A stretch of DNA of 64,000 nt from JAAXHF01 sp963665955. Lineage in GTDB: Bacteria > Desulfobacterota > Binatia > Bin18. The notes under the pieces were generated by a model. That model ran no database searches. It saw only the letters and a program-made list of their open reading frames with translations, and was not told the origin of the DNA. Below, piece by piece: positions 42,326 to 50,898 of this stretch. The stretch is from positions 1,612,001 to 1,676,000 of the forward strand of contig OZ246887.1 in assembly GCA_965231765.1 (NCBI GenBank). The letters are read 5' to 3'. Within the stretch, counting starts at the first letter, position 1. The number at the start of each line of letters is the position of its first letter. Both the position numbers and the translations under genes were made by a program.

Positions 42326-43050
42326 GTTACTACTGCTAGCCACTTCTTCTCTTCCGGGCTGCAATCTGCCTGGGCTAAGAGGTCGGGCCGTTGTGCACGG
42401 GTTCGTAGCAAGGATTGTCGGCGCCGCCAGCGGGCGATTTCAGCATGGTTGCCTGATAATAACACCTCAGGCACCCGCATACCCCGAAATTCTTCAGGCC
42501 GAGTATAGTGCGGATACTCAAGCAAGCTCGTGCTAAAAGATTCTTCTTGGGTCGATTCTGGACTGCCGAGCACACCGGGAATAAGGCGCGCAACCGCATC
42601 AATGACGACGAGGGCTGCCATTTCGCCACCACTCAATACATAATCTCCAATCGAAAGCTCCTCATCGACACAGGCACGGACACGCTCATCAACGCCTTCA
42701 TATCGACCACATACCAGAACAAGCGCCTCTTCGTTGGCCAGCTGAACGACTTTTTCTTGCGTCAGGCGCCCCCCGCGTGGCGAGAGCAGAATACGGCGCA
42801 TACAGCCCTGCTCGGCCGCCGTCTGACACACGGCTTCCAAGGCAGCAAAGACGGGCTCCGGTTTCATCACCATTCCATACCCGCCACCGTAGGGCGCGTC
42901 ATCTGTGGAACGGTGTTTTCCGGCAGCATAGTCACGCAAATCATGGACTGTACAGGATACAATACCGTTGTCTTGAGCCTTTTTTAAGAGGCTGACAGAC
43001 AGAGGAGACGTAAACAGCTCCGGAAAAATACTGATGATATGGAACTGCAT
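42310..43050 (-). CDS. trmD: tRNA (guanine-N1)-methyltransferase
   Basis: 246 residues; methylates G37 of tRNAs using AdoMet. Seen: FHIISIFPELFTSPLSVSLL at the start, DAPYGGGYGMVMKPEPVFAA, the knot region LVCGRYEGVDERVRACVDEE and SIGDYVLSGGEMAALVVIDA, and GLxS-type PHYTRPEEFRG. Length and motif order are normal. The final codons (LAVVTSAED) read into the repeat at 42307-42325. It follows rimM in the operon with a 44-base gap. Confidence 0.97.
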   Translation of the reverse strand: MQFHIISIFPELFTSPLSVSLLKKAQDNGIVSCTVHDLRDYAAGKHRSTDDAPYGGGYGMVMKPEPVFAALEAVCQTAAEQGCMRRILLSPRGGRLTQEKVVQLANEEALVLVCGRYEGVDERVRACVDEELSIGDYVLSGGEMAALVVIDAVARLIPGVLGSPESTQEESFSTSLLEYPHYTRPEEFRGMRVPEVLLSGNHAEIARWRRRQSLLRTRAQRPDLLAQADCSPEEKKWLAVVTSAED

Positions 43051-43094
43051 ATCTGTCTGTCACGGTTTTTTCAGGTGGATTCTGAATCGGCGTC

Positions 43095-43694
43095 TTAGTC
43101 CAACAGCCCGTCCAAAGGCTCAATCACGGCCTGCTGATTAGGAATATCGATACGCCGCACAATCTCTTCCGTCGCCGGAATCAGGTATTCCTGCTTGCCT
43201 TTTTGTACGACCCAGACATCATGGCCAACACCATGGCCACCCGGGAAAAAGACCTCTGCAATTGTGCCAATCTCTTCTCCAGACGTTGTCAGCACCGTGA
43301 GCCCAATGACCTGATAATAATAAAATTCTCCATCTTCGAGCGGAGGCAACTCATGTTCTTCGACCGCTACGGTCATGTTACGCAGAGCGTGGGCTTGCTC
43401 ACGCGAAGAAATTCCTTCAAGCGTAATGAGCACAAAAGGTTTATGCAAGCGGACCTTTTCAACAACGGCAGACTGGCATTCTGCCTTGGTGTTGGTATCG
43501 TTTGGAGCTTTCGAATCTTGCAGGTCCTTCAGCGGATTTTGGAGCCGGATCACCAGGCCTTTTCGGATAGTTGGACAGGGGAAGGCGTACGGCAGAAGCC
43601 GCAGCTCTCCACGTACGCCGTGAGTATTGACCAGCCGGCCGAGCGTAACAAAGCCGGCCGGGCTTAGCCCGTCATTTTTCTTCGACGATTTCAA
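43095..43694 (-). CDS. rimM: Ribosome maturation factor RimM
   Basis: 199 residues, binding S19 during 30S assembly. Seen: VTLGRLVNTHGVRGELRLLP at the N-terminus, the linker with a longer-than-usual insertion (DLQDSKAPNDTNTKAECQS), and the PRC-barrel YYYQVIGLTVLTTSGEEIGT and EYLIPATEEIVRRIDI. No ATG is available; TTG at 43694 gives the best start, inside the end of khpA (the two overlap by 23 bases). Confidence 0.93.
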   Translation of the reverse strand: MKSSKKNDGLSPAGFVTLGRLVNTHGVRGELRLLPYAFPCPTIRKGLVIRLQNPLKDLQDSKAPNDTNTKAECQSAVVEKVRLHKPFVLITLEGISSREQAHALRNMTVAVEEHELPPLEDGEFYYYQVIGLTVLTTSGEEIGTIAEVFFPGGHGVGHDVWVVQKGKQEYLIPATEEIVRRIDIPNQQAVIEPLDGLLD

Positions 43695-43908
43695 GGACCA
43701 CTTTGCGGTTGGTCCGTGAGGCTGCCGCGTTAAGCAGCGTCCGGATTGACTTAGCGGTTCGTCCCTGTTTGCCGATAATACGACCTAGATCGTCCTTTGA
43801 CACTCGGAGTTCGAGAATCGAGGCGGTCTCGCCCGGAATTTCATTCACCTCGACTTCGTCGGGATGGTTTACCAGAGCCTTGGCCAGGTATAAGACGAGA
43901 TCCTTCAT
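43672..43908 (-). CDS. khpA: KH-domain RNA-binding protein KhpA
   Basis: 78 residues forming one KH domain, with the GxxG loop in LGRIIGKQGRTAKSIRTLLN (IIGKQGRTA). It is the standard neighbour between rpsP and rimM and binds RNA. It begins MKDLVLYLAKALVNHPDEV. The stop is inside the rimM coding sequence. Length is normal. Confidence 0.95.
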   Translation of the reverse strand: MKDLVLYLAKALVNHPDEVEVNEIPGETASILELRVSKDDLGRIIGKQGRTAKSIRTLLNAAASRTNRKVVLEIVEEK

Positions 43909-43927
43909 AGGGTGTTCCCCGTGCGCG

Positions 43928-44188
43928 TTAGGCTGCCGGTTCGGCTGCCGGTTCTTGCCCTGCCTTTTTAATCAGCCGGGCAACGGTGTCGGTTGGTTGG
44001 GCGCCATTTTGTAGCCATTTGTTGATCTTCTCTGTTTTGAGCTGAACAACAGCCGGGTTCTTGAGTGGATCATAGTACCCGAGTTGCTCAATGAAGCGGC
44101 CGTCCCGAGGAGCCCGCGAATCAGCCGCAATGATACGGTAGGATGGTCTCTTTTTTGCCCCATGGCGGGCGAGTCGAATTTTAACCAT
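43928..44188 (-). CDS. rpsP: 30S ribosomal protein S16
   Basis: 86 residues. The core reads MVKIRLARHGAKKRPSYRII, then DSRAPRDGRFIEQLGYYDPL and KINKWLQNGAQPTDTVARLI, all conserved in S16. The end is alanine/glutamate-rich (AGQEPAAEPAA). It follows ffh by 15 bases and precedes khpA by 19. Confidence 0.98.
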   Translation of the reverse strand: MVKIRLARHGAKKRPSYRIIAADSRAPRDGRFIEQLGYYDPLKNPAVVQLKTEKINKWLQNGAQPTDTVARLIKKAGQEPAAEPAA

Positions 44189-44203
44189 AGATTTGATTTC
44201 CTA

Positions 44204-45688
44204 TTACCCCCAGAAAGAAAGCGACTTACGTGCTTTTTTTGCTTTTTTGGCGAGCTTACTCATTTTTCTGGGCTTGCCAGACTTGTTTTTGCTCGCTTTT
44301 GCCTTGCCTATATTTCCCACAGATCCCATTGAGCCGAGCTGACCCATTTGGGCCATATCGCCCATACCACCCATATTGCCTCCCAATTGGGTCAATTTGC
44401 GCATCATCTTCTTGGCCTCATTGTACTGCTTGAGAAAGCGATTGACTGCTGCAACCGTTGTCCCACTGCCCAAGGCAATCCGCCGCCGCCGGCTTCCATT
44501 TAGCATATCAGGCTGACGCCGTTCTTGCTTGGTCATGGACGAGATGATGGCTTCGACACGTTTGAACTCGCCTTCTGCCTGGTCCGTATCGGCGTCTTGC
44601 ATCATCTTTTTGCCGCCGGGGAGCATCGACATCAGGTCAGTGATTGAGCCCATTTTTTTGAGCATGCGCATCTGCTCAGCAAAATCTTCAAGCGTAAACT
44701 GATTCTTACGTAGTTTTTTCTCAAGGACCTCGGCCTGTTGCTCGTCGTAGACCTTTTCCGCTTTTTCGATCAACGACAGCACATCGCCCATACCCAGGAT
44801 ACGAGACGCTGCCCGATCGGGATAAAAAGCTTCTAAGGCGTCGAGTTTCTCCCCAACACCGATAAACAGAATCGGTTTGCCGGTGACGGATCGCAAAGAC
44901 AGAGCAGCACCGCCACGCGCATCGCCTTCGACCTTGGTCAGGATCACCCCATCCAAGCTCAAGCGTGAATGGAAGCCTTCGGCAACATTGACCGCCTCCT
45001 GGCCAGTCATAGCGTCGGCGACGAGTAGGGTCTGGTGTGGATTGACGCGGGCCTTGAGCTGCTCAAGTTGGCCCATCAACTCTTCATCAATCTGCAACCG
45101 GCCAGCCGTATCAATGATGACCACATCAGCGCCCTCGCGCTGGGCTGCGGCAACACCTTCAGCCGCAATTTTGACCGGATCAGTCGCTGAACCATCGTTA
45201 GGTGTCGGATAGACTGGAACGCCGATTTCTTCGGCCACAATCCGTAATTGATCAATTGCGGCCGGGCGATAGGTATCGGCTGGAATCAGATACGGCGCGC
45301 GTCCTTTTTCTACCTTGAGGTAGCGAGCCAGTTTCCCAGCACTGGTGGTTTTTCCTGAACCGTTTAAGCCGACGAGAAGGAGAACAACTGGCGGAGCAGC
45401 AGCCAGGTCAAGTTCGGTGTGCTGTCCACCCAGCAGCTCAACGAGTTCATCATTAACGATTTTGACCAGTTGCTGGCCCGGAGACAGGCTGGCTTGAACT
45501 TCTTGGCCAAGAGCTTGCTCTTTGATCCGTTCGACAAAATCTTTGACTACACGAAAATTGACGTCAGCTTCGAGCAGAGCCAAGCGCACCTCGCGCAGGA
45601 CCTCCTCAACATTTTTCTCCGTCAATTTTCCCTGCCCTCGCAAACGGCGAAAGACAGAGTCAAGCTTTTCACTCAACGCTTCAAACAT
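44204..45688 (-). CDS. ffh: Signal recognition particle protein Ffh
   Basis: 494 residues. N domain helices (LSEKLDSVFRRLRGQGKLTE), then the GTPase: G1 GLNGSGKTTSAGKLARYL, G3 DTAGR, and G4 ILTKVEGDARGGAALS, in which the usual aspartate (TKxD) is glutamate. The M domain includes MGSITDLMSMLPGGKKMM and RRRRIALGSGTTV. It ends in an unusual glycine/methionine-rich tail (GNMGGMGDMAQMGQLGSMG) and a basic end. The start at 45688 has GAGG upstream; three earlier codons are open. It is the first gene of the ribosome/SRP operon on this strand. Confidence 0.97.
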   Translation of the reverse strand: MFEALSEKLDSVFRRLRGQGKLTEKNVEEVLREVRLALLEADVNFRVVKDFVERIKEQALGQEVQASLSPGQQLVKIVNDELVELLGGQHTELDLAAAPPVVLLLVGLNGSGKTTSAGKLARYLKVEKGRAPYLIPADTYRPAAIDQLRIVAEEIGVPVYPTPNDGSATDPVKIAAEGVAAAQREGADVVIIDTAGRLQIDEELMGQLEQLKARVNPHQTLLVADAMTGQEAVNVAEGFHSRLSLDGVILTKVEGDARGGAALSLRSVTGKPILFIGVGEKLDALEAFYPDRAASRILGMGDVLSLIEKAEKVYDEQQAEVLEKKLRKNQFTLEDFAEQMRMLKKMGSITDLMSMLPGGKKMMQDADTDQAEGEFKRVEAIISSMTKQERRQPDMLNGSRRRRIALGSGTTVAAVNRFLKQYNEAKKMMRKLTQLGGNMGGMGDMAQMGQLGSMGSVGNIGKAKASKNKSGKPRKMSKLAKKAKKARKSLSFWG

Positions 45689-46152
45689 AAGCCTCACACA
45701 GGAAACGAGCGCACCTGGGCTCTCCCCACATATAGAAAGGTAACCCGAAAGTCAATCAATCCGCCGACAGCAACGAGGTAGTCAGGATGCCTGCTCTCCC
45801 AAGCGAAACCATGAGTTGGCGCGCCTCATCCGTTGGCTCAAGTCATACTCGCAGCGGCTACGATCCTCCAAATCGTTTTTGTACCATTGGTCGTTCTCAT
45901 GGTGATAGCTAATGCACTGGTGCCTCCTTTGGGTCCGATATTGGCCGGTTCGCTGAGTATCCGTCGGAGACCCCACGATACGAGCGTTACTGCCTGATGG
46001 ATATGCGGCGTCCGAGCGAGAACGGCGTTATCTTCGTCAGATAGTCCATTGTGCAGATCACTCGGCGAGTAACTCTCATAAGGACGGGCGACCATCCCAG
46101 TGAGAACGCGACCCGGCCCCTTCACAAGTATCGGCAGGAAAGAGTGCAGCTG
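45689..46152. other. 464-base gap without a confident gene
   Basis: Between ffh and the Hsp70 gene. A minus-strand frame 45838-46125 (95 codons, GTG start) reads VLARTPHIHQAVTLVSWGLR and LAITMRTTNGTKTIWRIVAA. It has no ribosome site, no known family and average composition. It could be a decayed gene downstream of hsp70. The ffh promoter should lie in the right part near 45700-45780, but no clear hexamers were found. Confidence 0.4.
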
Positions 46153-47919
46153 TCAGCATAAGCACAGAGGATCATTGGACGCCAGACCGCAAATTGCACA
46201 CGGCTGATAGTAAAGATTTTCATTCACCTGCTCCTCTGGCGGGGAACGCCTGACGTCGAAGTAGTCCGGGTCGTACCCGTTGAGATATTCGCCGGGAACC
46301 AAGCTCGGATCATCGCGGTCCGCAACGTTCGCACGAATGGCGAGTGCTCCCAGTGGTGCCTGCTCCTCTCGCACGGGCTCAGATTCTTCGGAATCTCCGC
46401 TGGAACCATCTGTCTGAGGCCCGGTAGGAAACGCGAGTCCGAACTCAAGGTTGTGAATCTCCCGCCGGTCTTCGTCCTTCGCGTTTAGGGAGCGGGCATG
46501 TGCCTGAAGGATCAGATCATCGTTGATCGTTATTTTAAGTTCTAACCGTTCTCGGAAGGCATGCGCCTTCTGGTCTACCTTCACGGTAAGATTCTCAAGG
46601 TGCGTCCTCGGCTCGTTCGGTAGCACCCGCTCACCAGCCCGTTGCGGCGTACAGATCTGGAACTTTGCGACTCCGTCTCTGGGGTCGGTGCAGTAGAGGT
46701 GGAACGACTCACGCGGCACTTCCCCTTCTTTCGGCATCGCCATACCCGCCTTGACGAGCGGCAGGTAAGAGGTCCGGGCCAAGAGCAGCTCAACGTTTTT
46801 TGCCAATCGCAGCTCGGCTTGATCGGACGCGATCCAGGCGGCTCCTTCGGCAATAAGCGTCGCTGTGCCGTCGGGGATCTCTACGCGATCCGGACCGAAT
46901 AACTCGTGCAACCGGCGCTTCACGGCCGGCATGTTGGACATTCCGCCGGTGGCCACGCAGAGAGCAACCTGCTCGGGTGAATATTCGGCCTTTTGCAAGA
47001 TGTGTTCGATTCGCTTGAAGCCTTTGTCAAGAAGAGGCGTGACTATGGTCTCAAATTCTTCTTGGCTCAATGAATCCTCGAAGTCCTCTTCTTTGATATC
47101 GCGAAAGAAGCTGGGGACATAGATAGAAACCTTCGACCTTGATGACAGGTCAATCTTGGCACGCTCGCAGCGATCGAGCAGGCGCGCCTTAGCATCCGGC
47201 TGAGATTCAGGAGTTTCATCAAGGCCACGCGCCTTGCTGACCCTCTGGATGAGATGATTCCTGATTGCTTCATCGAACTTGTCACCGCCGACCTCATCCG
47301 TACCGTCGTTCATCAACTGGACCGCCACATCGCCCATGATGCGGCACAGCGTCAGGTCCAGCGTTCCCCCGCCCCAGTCGAAGACGAGGATGAGCTTTCT
47401 GTCGTAGCGGCGCAGCATTGTCTGGAGGTCTGTCTTGCGAAACAAACCGTACAGCGCTGCCAGGGGCTCGTGCACGAACTGTACGATACTCAAGCCAGCG
47501 AGTCGGAACGCATCCCGAAGCGCCCGCCTCCGGTAGCCCTCCATATCTACGGGAATGGTCACCACGGCGCTGGAAATATCTCCCAGCTCGGGCCCGTAGC
47601 TGGGGCTTGCTTTGGCTTCGTCGAGAACGTGACGAACCACGTCAGCCACAATTTCTACTGGGCTGCGCTCGACACCGATGAAAACGCTCTCCTGACCAAG
47701 GTACATTTTAGGCGAGCGGACGATGTTGCCGTGGACGCCCAGCCCAGCTTGGGCGAGCCGTTCCTTGGCAGCTCTTCCGACGACCGTCAAGCTACCTTCG
47801 TAACACACGATGGACGGGATCGGTCGGCGATCCTTGTCCAAGAGATTGGTCGGTTTGTTTCCCTGGACAACGGAGATCAGGCTGTTCGTCGTACCGAAAT
47901 CGAACCCCACGCCGTTCAT
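46153..47919 (-). CDS. Divergent Hsp70-family protein
   Basis: 588 residues. The actin-like ATPase is evident: GVGFDFGTTNSLISVVQGNK at the start, FDWGGGTLDLTLCRIMGD near residue 190, and VATGGMSNMPAVKRRLHELF near 330. From about 380 the sequence has a short beta-rich segment instead of a standard DnaK substrate domain, then an acidic linker (SSGDSEESEPVREEQ) and a C-terminal cysteine cluster (CAICGLASNDPLCLC) that could bind zinc. It is not the housekeeping DnaK: GrpE and DnaJ are absent. Its ATG overlaps the stop of the coiled-coil gene by four bases, making it the last gene of a three-gene operon. Confidence 0.88.
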   Translation of the reverse strand: MNGVGFDFGTTNSLISVVQGNKPTNLLDKDRRPIPSIVCYEGSLTVVGRAAKERLAQAGLGVHGNIVRSPKMYLGQESVFIGVERSPVEIVADVVRHVLDEAKASPSYGPELGDISSAVVTIPVDMEGYRRRALRDAFRLAGLSIVQFVHEPLAALYGLFRKTDLQTMLRRYDRKLILVFDWGGGTLDLTLCRIMGDVAVQLMNDGTDEVGGDKFDEAIRNHLIQRVSKARGLDETPESQPDAKARLLDRCERAKIDLSSRSKVSIYVPSFFRDIKEEDFEDSLSQEEFETIVTPLLDKGFKRIEHILQKAEYSPEQVALCVATGGMSNMPAVKRRLHELFGPDRVEIPDGTATLIAEGAAWIASDQAELRLAKNVELLLARTSYLPLVKAGMAMPKEGEVPRESFHLYCTDPRDGVAKFQICTPQRAGERVLPNEPRTHLENLTVKVDQKAHAFRERLELKITINDDLILQAHARSLNAKDEDRREIHNLEFGLAFPTGPQTDGSSGDSEESEPVREEQAPLGALAIRANVADRDDPSLVPGEYLNGYDPDYFDVRRSPPEEQVNENLYYQPCAICGLASNDPLCLC

Positions 47920-49124
47920 CTCAGTCGTCCCTCCTCAAGACCTTGCATTTCGTGCTTCAACGCTTCAATCACGCGCTCAGCATGATCGTCCATCACATGG
48001 ACCTTCGGAGGGGAACGCCGTAGCGCGTGTAACCCATCCTCGAGTAGCGCTACTTCCCTCCTGAAACGATGCAGGACACGGCCCTGCAGCTTCGCATACT
48101 CATCGCGGCTATGAGCAATGTCGTTCTTGTGGGCTTGCTGCTCCGCGTAAAGATCAGCGGTAAGGCGCTTCCCCCGGGCCTTCGCCGCATCAAGCTGCCT
48201 CTTGATATCCTCGAGCCTCCCCTCTAGCTCCCGCGCCCACGTATTCGCCTTTTCCTCGGCTTCGCGGGACGCGCGTGCCTGCTGTTCGGCATCAGAAGCC
48301 TGCTTTTCGAGCAACGAGCATGAGATAGCCGCTGCCGCGGGATCTCGATTCTCCAGAAGCGCTCGCAGCTTCTGCGCCTTGGACTTGTGGCGTTGGGCGG
48401 CTGGCTCCCAAAGACTTGTGCGCAGGGAATTATTGATGTGCTCGAATGAGGTCCCTCGGGTCTCCCGATGCCACAGCAGGAGACAGCACACGGCGTTCAC
48501 TCGGCATTTGTCCAACTCGATTTTCTTCAACGCGGCAGCACCTTCAGGCCACGGAAGCGAATCGAAAGACTGCTGCGTCAGTATCCTAAGCGCCCTTTCC
48601 AGTGTAGGTCCCTCGGGCAGGTTCCTCAGGGCATCCGCTAGCGCCTTTGTCTGAAACGCCGGGTGGCGCACGAGCACATCACGGACGAACTCCCGGACCT
48701 GCCCGGCTAGATTTGGTCCATCGAAACGCTCCATGCTGAGCAGCATCAATTCTCGGGTTCTTTCCAGTGTACGGTCCTGTGCCGCAAAGCCAAGCAGTTC
48801 CTCCCGCTCTGTTAGTTGCAGCTTTGATCCCAAGCGCATCTTACAAATAGCCTTCTCTGGCGGCTTCAAGCGCTTACGCTTCCCGCTGTACACCGCACGG
48901 AGCAAGTCGGCACAGCTTTCCGGGGGCACCAGCTTTGCACGCTTTGTTGGAGTTTTGTGAGGTGACTCCTGTGTGGCAGGAGAGTCAGCGAGGTTTGTCG
49001 CCTCACGCGCCTTGCGGTCGCTCTCATTGGTCGCTTGCACCGAATTCGCTGGCTGTCCTCCAGGCTTTGGTGCGCTCTGCGCTGCGCTCGTTGTACTGCT
49101 TCTACTGGGTTGAGCGTTGGCCAT
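47916..49124 (-). CDS. Coiled-coil protein of the Hsp70/zinc-finger operon
   Basis: 402 residues. After a low-complexity N-terminus (SRSSTTSAAQSAPKPGG), a globular helical part (about 55-230: SCADLLRAVYSGKRKRLKPP, REFVRDVLVRHPAFQTKALA, CRVNAVCCLLLWHRETRG) leads into a long coiled coil (about 255-360: KQASDAEQQARASREAEEK, ELEGRLEDIKRQLDAAKARG). It ends with EALKHEMQGLEEGRLR. No enzyme motif is seen. ATG 49124 has GGAGGAGG inside the last codons of the upstream gene, so its translation is coupled. The function may be structural or scaffolding. Confidence 0.82.
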   Translation of the reverse strand: MANAQPSRSSTTSAAQSAPKPGGQPANSVQATNESDRKAREATNLADSPATQESPHKTPTKRAKLVPPESCADLLRAVYSGKRKRLKPPEKAICKMRLGSKLQLTEREELLGFAAQDRTLERTRELMLLSMERFDGPNLAGQVREFVRDVLVRHPAFQTKALADALRNLPEGPTLERALRILTQQSFDSLPWPEGAAALKKIELDKCRVNAVCCLLLWHRETRGTSFEHINNSLRTSLWEPAAQRHKSKAQKLRALLENRDPAAAAISCSLLEKQASDAEQQARASREAEEKANTWARELEGRLEDIKRQLDAAKARGKRLTADLYAEQQAHKNDIAHSRDEYAKLQGRVLHRFRREVALLEDGLHALRRSPPKVHVMDDHAERVIEALKHEMQGLEEGRLR

Positions 49125-49126
49125 CG

Positions 49127-50218
49127 CTATCCTCCTCCAAGCGTCTTGATCAGAGCCTCCGCCCATCCTTGAAAGGCCGGAACGTTACGCAGGGCCTTCG
49201 CGTGTATCAGCGCTTGATTCACATCTCCGAATTGAGTGTAGAGTTGCCCGAGCAAGATACGAAGCTTCGCTCTGTCATACTCCGCCGAGGCACGTTCAAG
49301 AGAATCTTCGATGGCGGTTGCTTCCCCTGCAAGGTCATGCAGCGGGCGAATCGCCCAACAAAGGATCTGTTCCGTTTCCCGATCTGTGACTAGGCTTTCG
49401 AGTTTATCCGTACCTGTCGTATACTGCCCAGAGCTACCCGGTGACTCGATCCAGTCTGAATAGTGAGCTGAAACTTGGCCTACACGGGACTCCGGGGAGA
49501 GGCACGCAGAGTCTTGAAAGTGGTTGAAATGAAATTCAATGAGGCCCCCTATCGTCTGAGCAAGCGGACGGTTATATGCCACTAATTCTTCTGCCGCTTT
49601 GCTCAACTTGCCTTCGTAGGCATCGTAGGAAAGAGCTGATCCACCAGTCTGCTCCTTAGCGAGCACCCCGTACAGGTAGGCACAGATACCGTCACAATAG
49701 CCGACTGCCGTGGTAAATCTTAATGCGGCATCTATGAAGTCTTCTATGGCGCGTATGTCCAGCCTGCAACCACGGGCGATTCTCTCGAACTGGTCCTCAA
49801 CGCCCTCAAGGTCCTCCTTGGACGCTATGCAGAAATCCAACTCGAAGACTGCGTCCACGCCGTCCTTGCTCAGTACGATCTGGCAAACGTCGGAAGAGAT
49901 GCTGGCAAGTTCGTGAGAAAGACAGGAAATTGGGATCTCGCTGCTGTTAAGGGACGCGCGAGCACAGTGACTAATATGCACATCAGCGGCCAAGAGCGGC
50001 TGGGTGATTCGTATCCGGTTCGTTCCCAACTCCTGACCCCGAACGAGCATGACAGGACGATGCAGAGGGTGGGCCTCGAATCGGTGATTACGTAACTCAT
50101 CCAGAGAAGAGTACAATTCATCGCACTGCGTACACGGAAAGCGCTTAGGCCGAAGGGTGGACTTGGGGAGCCCCATGGGCTCATGAAACTCAATATAGCC
50201 GGTGTGCCAAAAACCCAT
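49127..50218 (-). CDS. C2H2 zinc-finger protein, first gene of the Hsp70 operon
   Basis: 363 residues. Near the N-terminus a classical C2H2 finger is seen: FPCTQCDELYSSLDELRNHR followed by FEAHP, i.e. C-x2-C-x12-H-x4-H. This is rare in bacteria. The rest is helical, with EDQFERIARGCRLDIRAIED, AYLYGVLAKEQTGGSALSYD and a C-terminal part (AKLRILLGQLYTQFGDVNQA) resembling tetratricopeptide repeats. No catalytic motif is seen. The start at 50218 follows GGGGAG. It begins the operon zinc finger - coiled coil - Hsp70 and diverges from ccmE. Confidence 0.85.
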   Translation of the reverse strand: MGFWHTGYIEFHEPMGLPKSTLRPKRFPCTQCDELYSSLDELRNHRFEAHPLHRPVMLVRGQELGTNRIRITQPLLAADVHISHCARASLNSSEIPISCLSHELASISSDVCQIVLSKDGVDAVFELDFCIASKEDLEGVEDQFERIARGCRLDIRAIEDFIDAALRFTTAVGYCDGICAYLYGVLAKEQTGGSALSYDAYEGKLSKAAEELVAYNRPLAQTIGGLIEFHFNHFQDSACLSPESRVGQVSAHYSDWIESPGSSGQYTTGTDKLESLVTDRETEQILCWAIRPLHDLAGEATAIEDSLERASAEYDRAKLRILLGQLYTQFGDVNQALIHAKALRNVPAFQGWAEALIKTLGGG

Positions 50219-50323
50219 CGTGTCTCCCCATATCAGCCTGTTGAGGAGCGAGCAACCGTCAATGGGTGCACCACCGATACCCTTGCTTGCATGGGAAAAG
50301 GAAATACGTTAGCTCTAGGAAGA

Positions 50324-50827
50324 ATGACAGCAAAAGGAAAATTTCTTGTTGGTGCTGTGCTGATCGTTGGTGCGGTTGGTTACCTCATGTACACAGGTAT
50401 CCGCGAGACGAGCAGCTATTATCTCACCATTGAAGAATTCTTTGTACACAAAGAAGCCATGGCGAATGAAGGTATCCGGGTCGCAGGTCGAGTGCAAAAG
50501 GGGTCAATTGACTGGAACCCGAAGGACCTGAATCTCAATTTCACCATGGTCGCTTTCAAAGAAAAAGAAGGCGAAAAAGGCAAAACAACCACTCCCATCG
50601 CTGCACCTCAATACAGTGAGCATGACGAGCAGCTTGAAGGGCTGGCAATCCACTATCAAGGCATTCTGCCCGATATGTTTGCTGAGGATCGCGACGTCAT
50701 CGTTGAGGGAGAATACATCACTGGCGCAAACGGCAACGTTCTCGAAGCCACCGCTGTCCTGACGACTTGCCCGTCTAAGTATGAGGCCGAGATTGAGGGG
50801 CAGGAAACAGCCGCGGCTGGATATTGA
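50324..50827 (+). CDS. ccmE: Cytochrome c maturation heme chaperone CcmE (CxxxY type)
   Basis: 167 residues: an N-terminal anchor (FLVGAVLIVGAVGYLMYTGI) and an OB-fold periplasmic domain (VAGRVQKGSIDWNPKDLNLN, then HYQGILPDMFAEDRDVIVEG). The heme-attachment position reads C149-P-S-K-Y153 (CxxxY) rather than HxxxY. Such CxxxY variants were described for archaea and some bacteria that lack a classical CcmH. The long ORF upstream of 50324 is rejected; AGGAAG precedes this ATG. It is the first gene of the ccm operon. Confidence 0.9.
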   Translation: MTAKGKFLVGAVLIVGAVGYLMYTGIRETSSYYLTIEEFFVHKEAMANEGIRVAGRVQKGSIDWNPKDLNLNFTMVAFKEKEGEKGKTTTPIAAPQYSEHDEQLEGLAIHYQGILPDMFAEDRDVIVEGEYITGANGNVLEATAVLTTCPSKYEAEIEGQETAAAGY

Positions 50828-50833
50828 AGAATA

Positions 50834-50882
50834 AAACGTGAAACGTAAAAAGGCACGGAGAAAAGAATCACGTTTCACGTTT
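50834..50882. repeat. 13-base inverted repeat between ccmE and ccmF
   Basis: AAACGTGAAACGT (50834-50846) and ACGTTTCACGTTT (50870-50882) are perfect complements around a 23-base loop, in the 71 bases between ccmE and ccmF. It may form a stem-loop on the message. Confidence 0.6.
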
Positions 50883-50898
50883 CAGAATTTATACATCC

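Noticed and set aside
45838..46125. A 95-codon minus-strand frame after the Hsp70 gene
   Set aside because: No ribosome site, no family pattern; kept only as a note on the gap.
46153..47919. Housekeeping DnaK
   Set aside because: No GrpE/DnaJ, altered substrate region and a cysteine-rich end; it lies in a different kind of operon.
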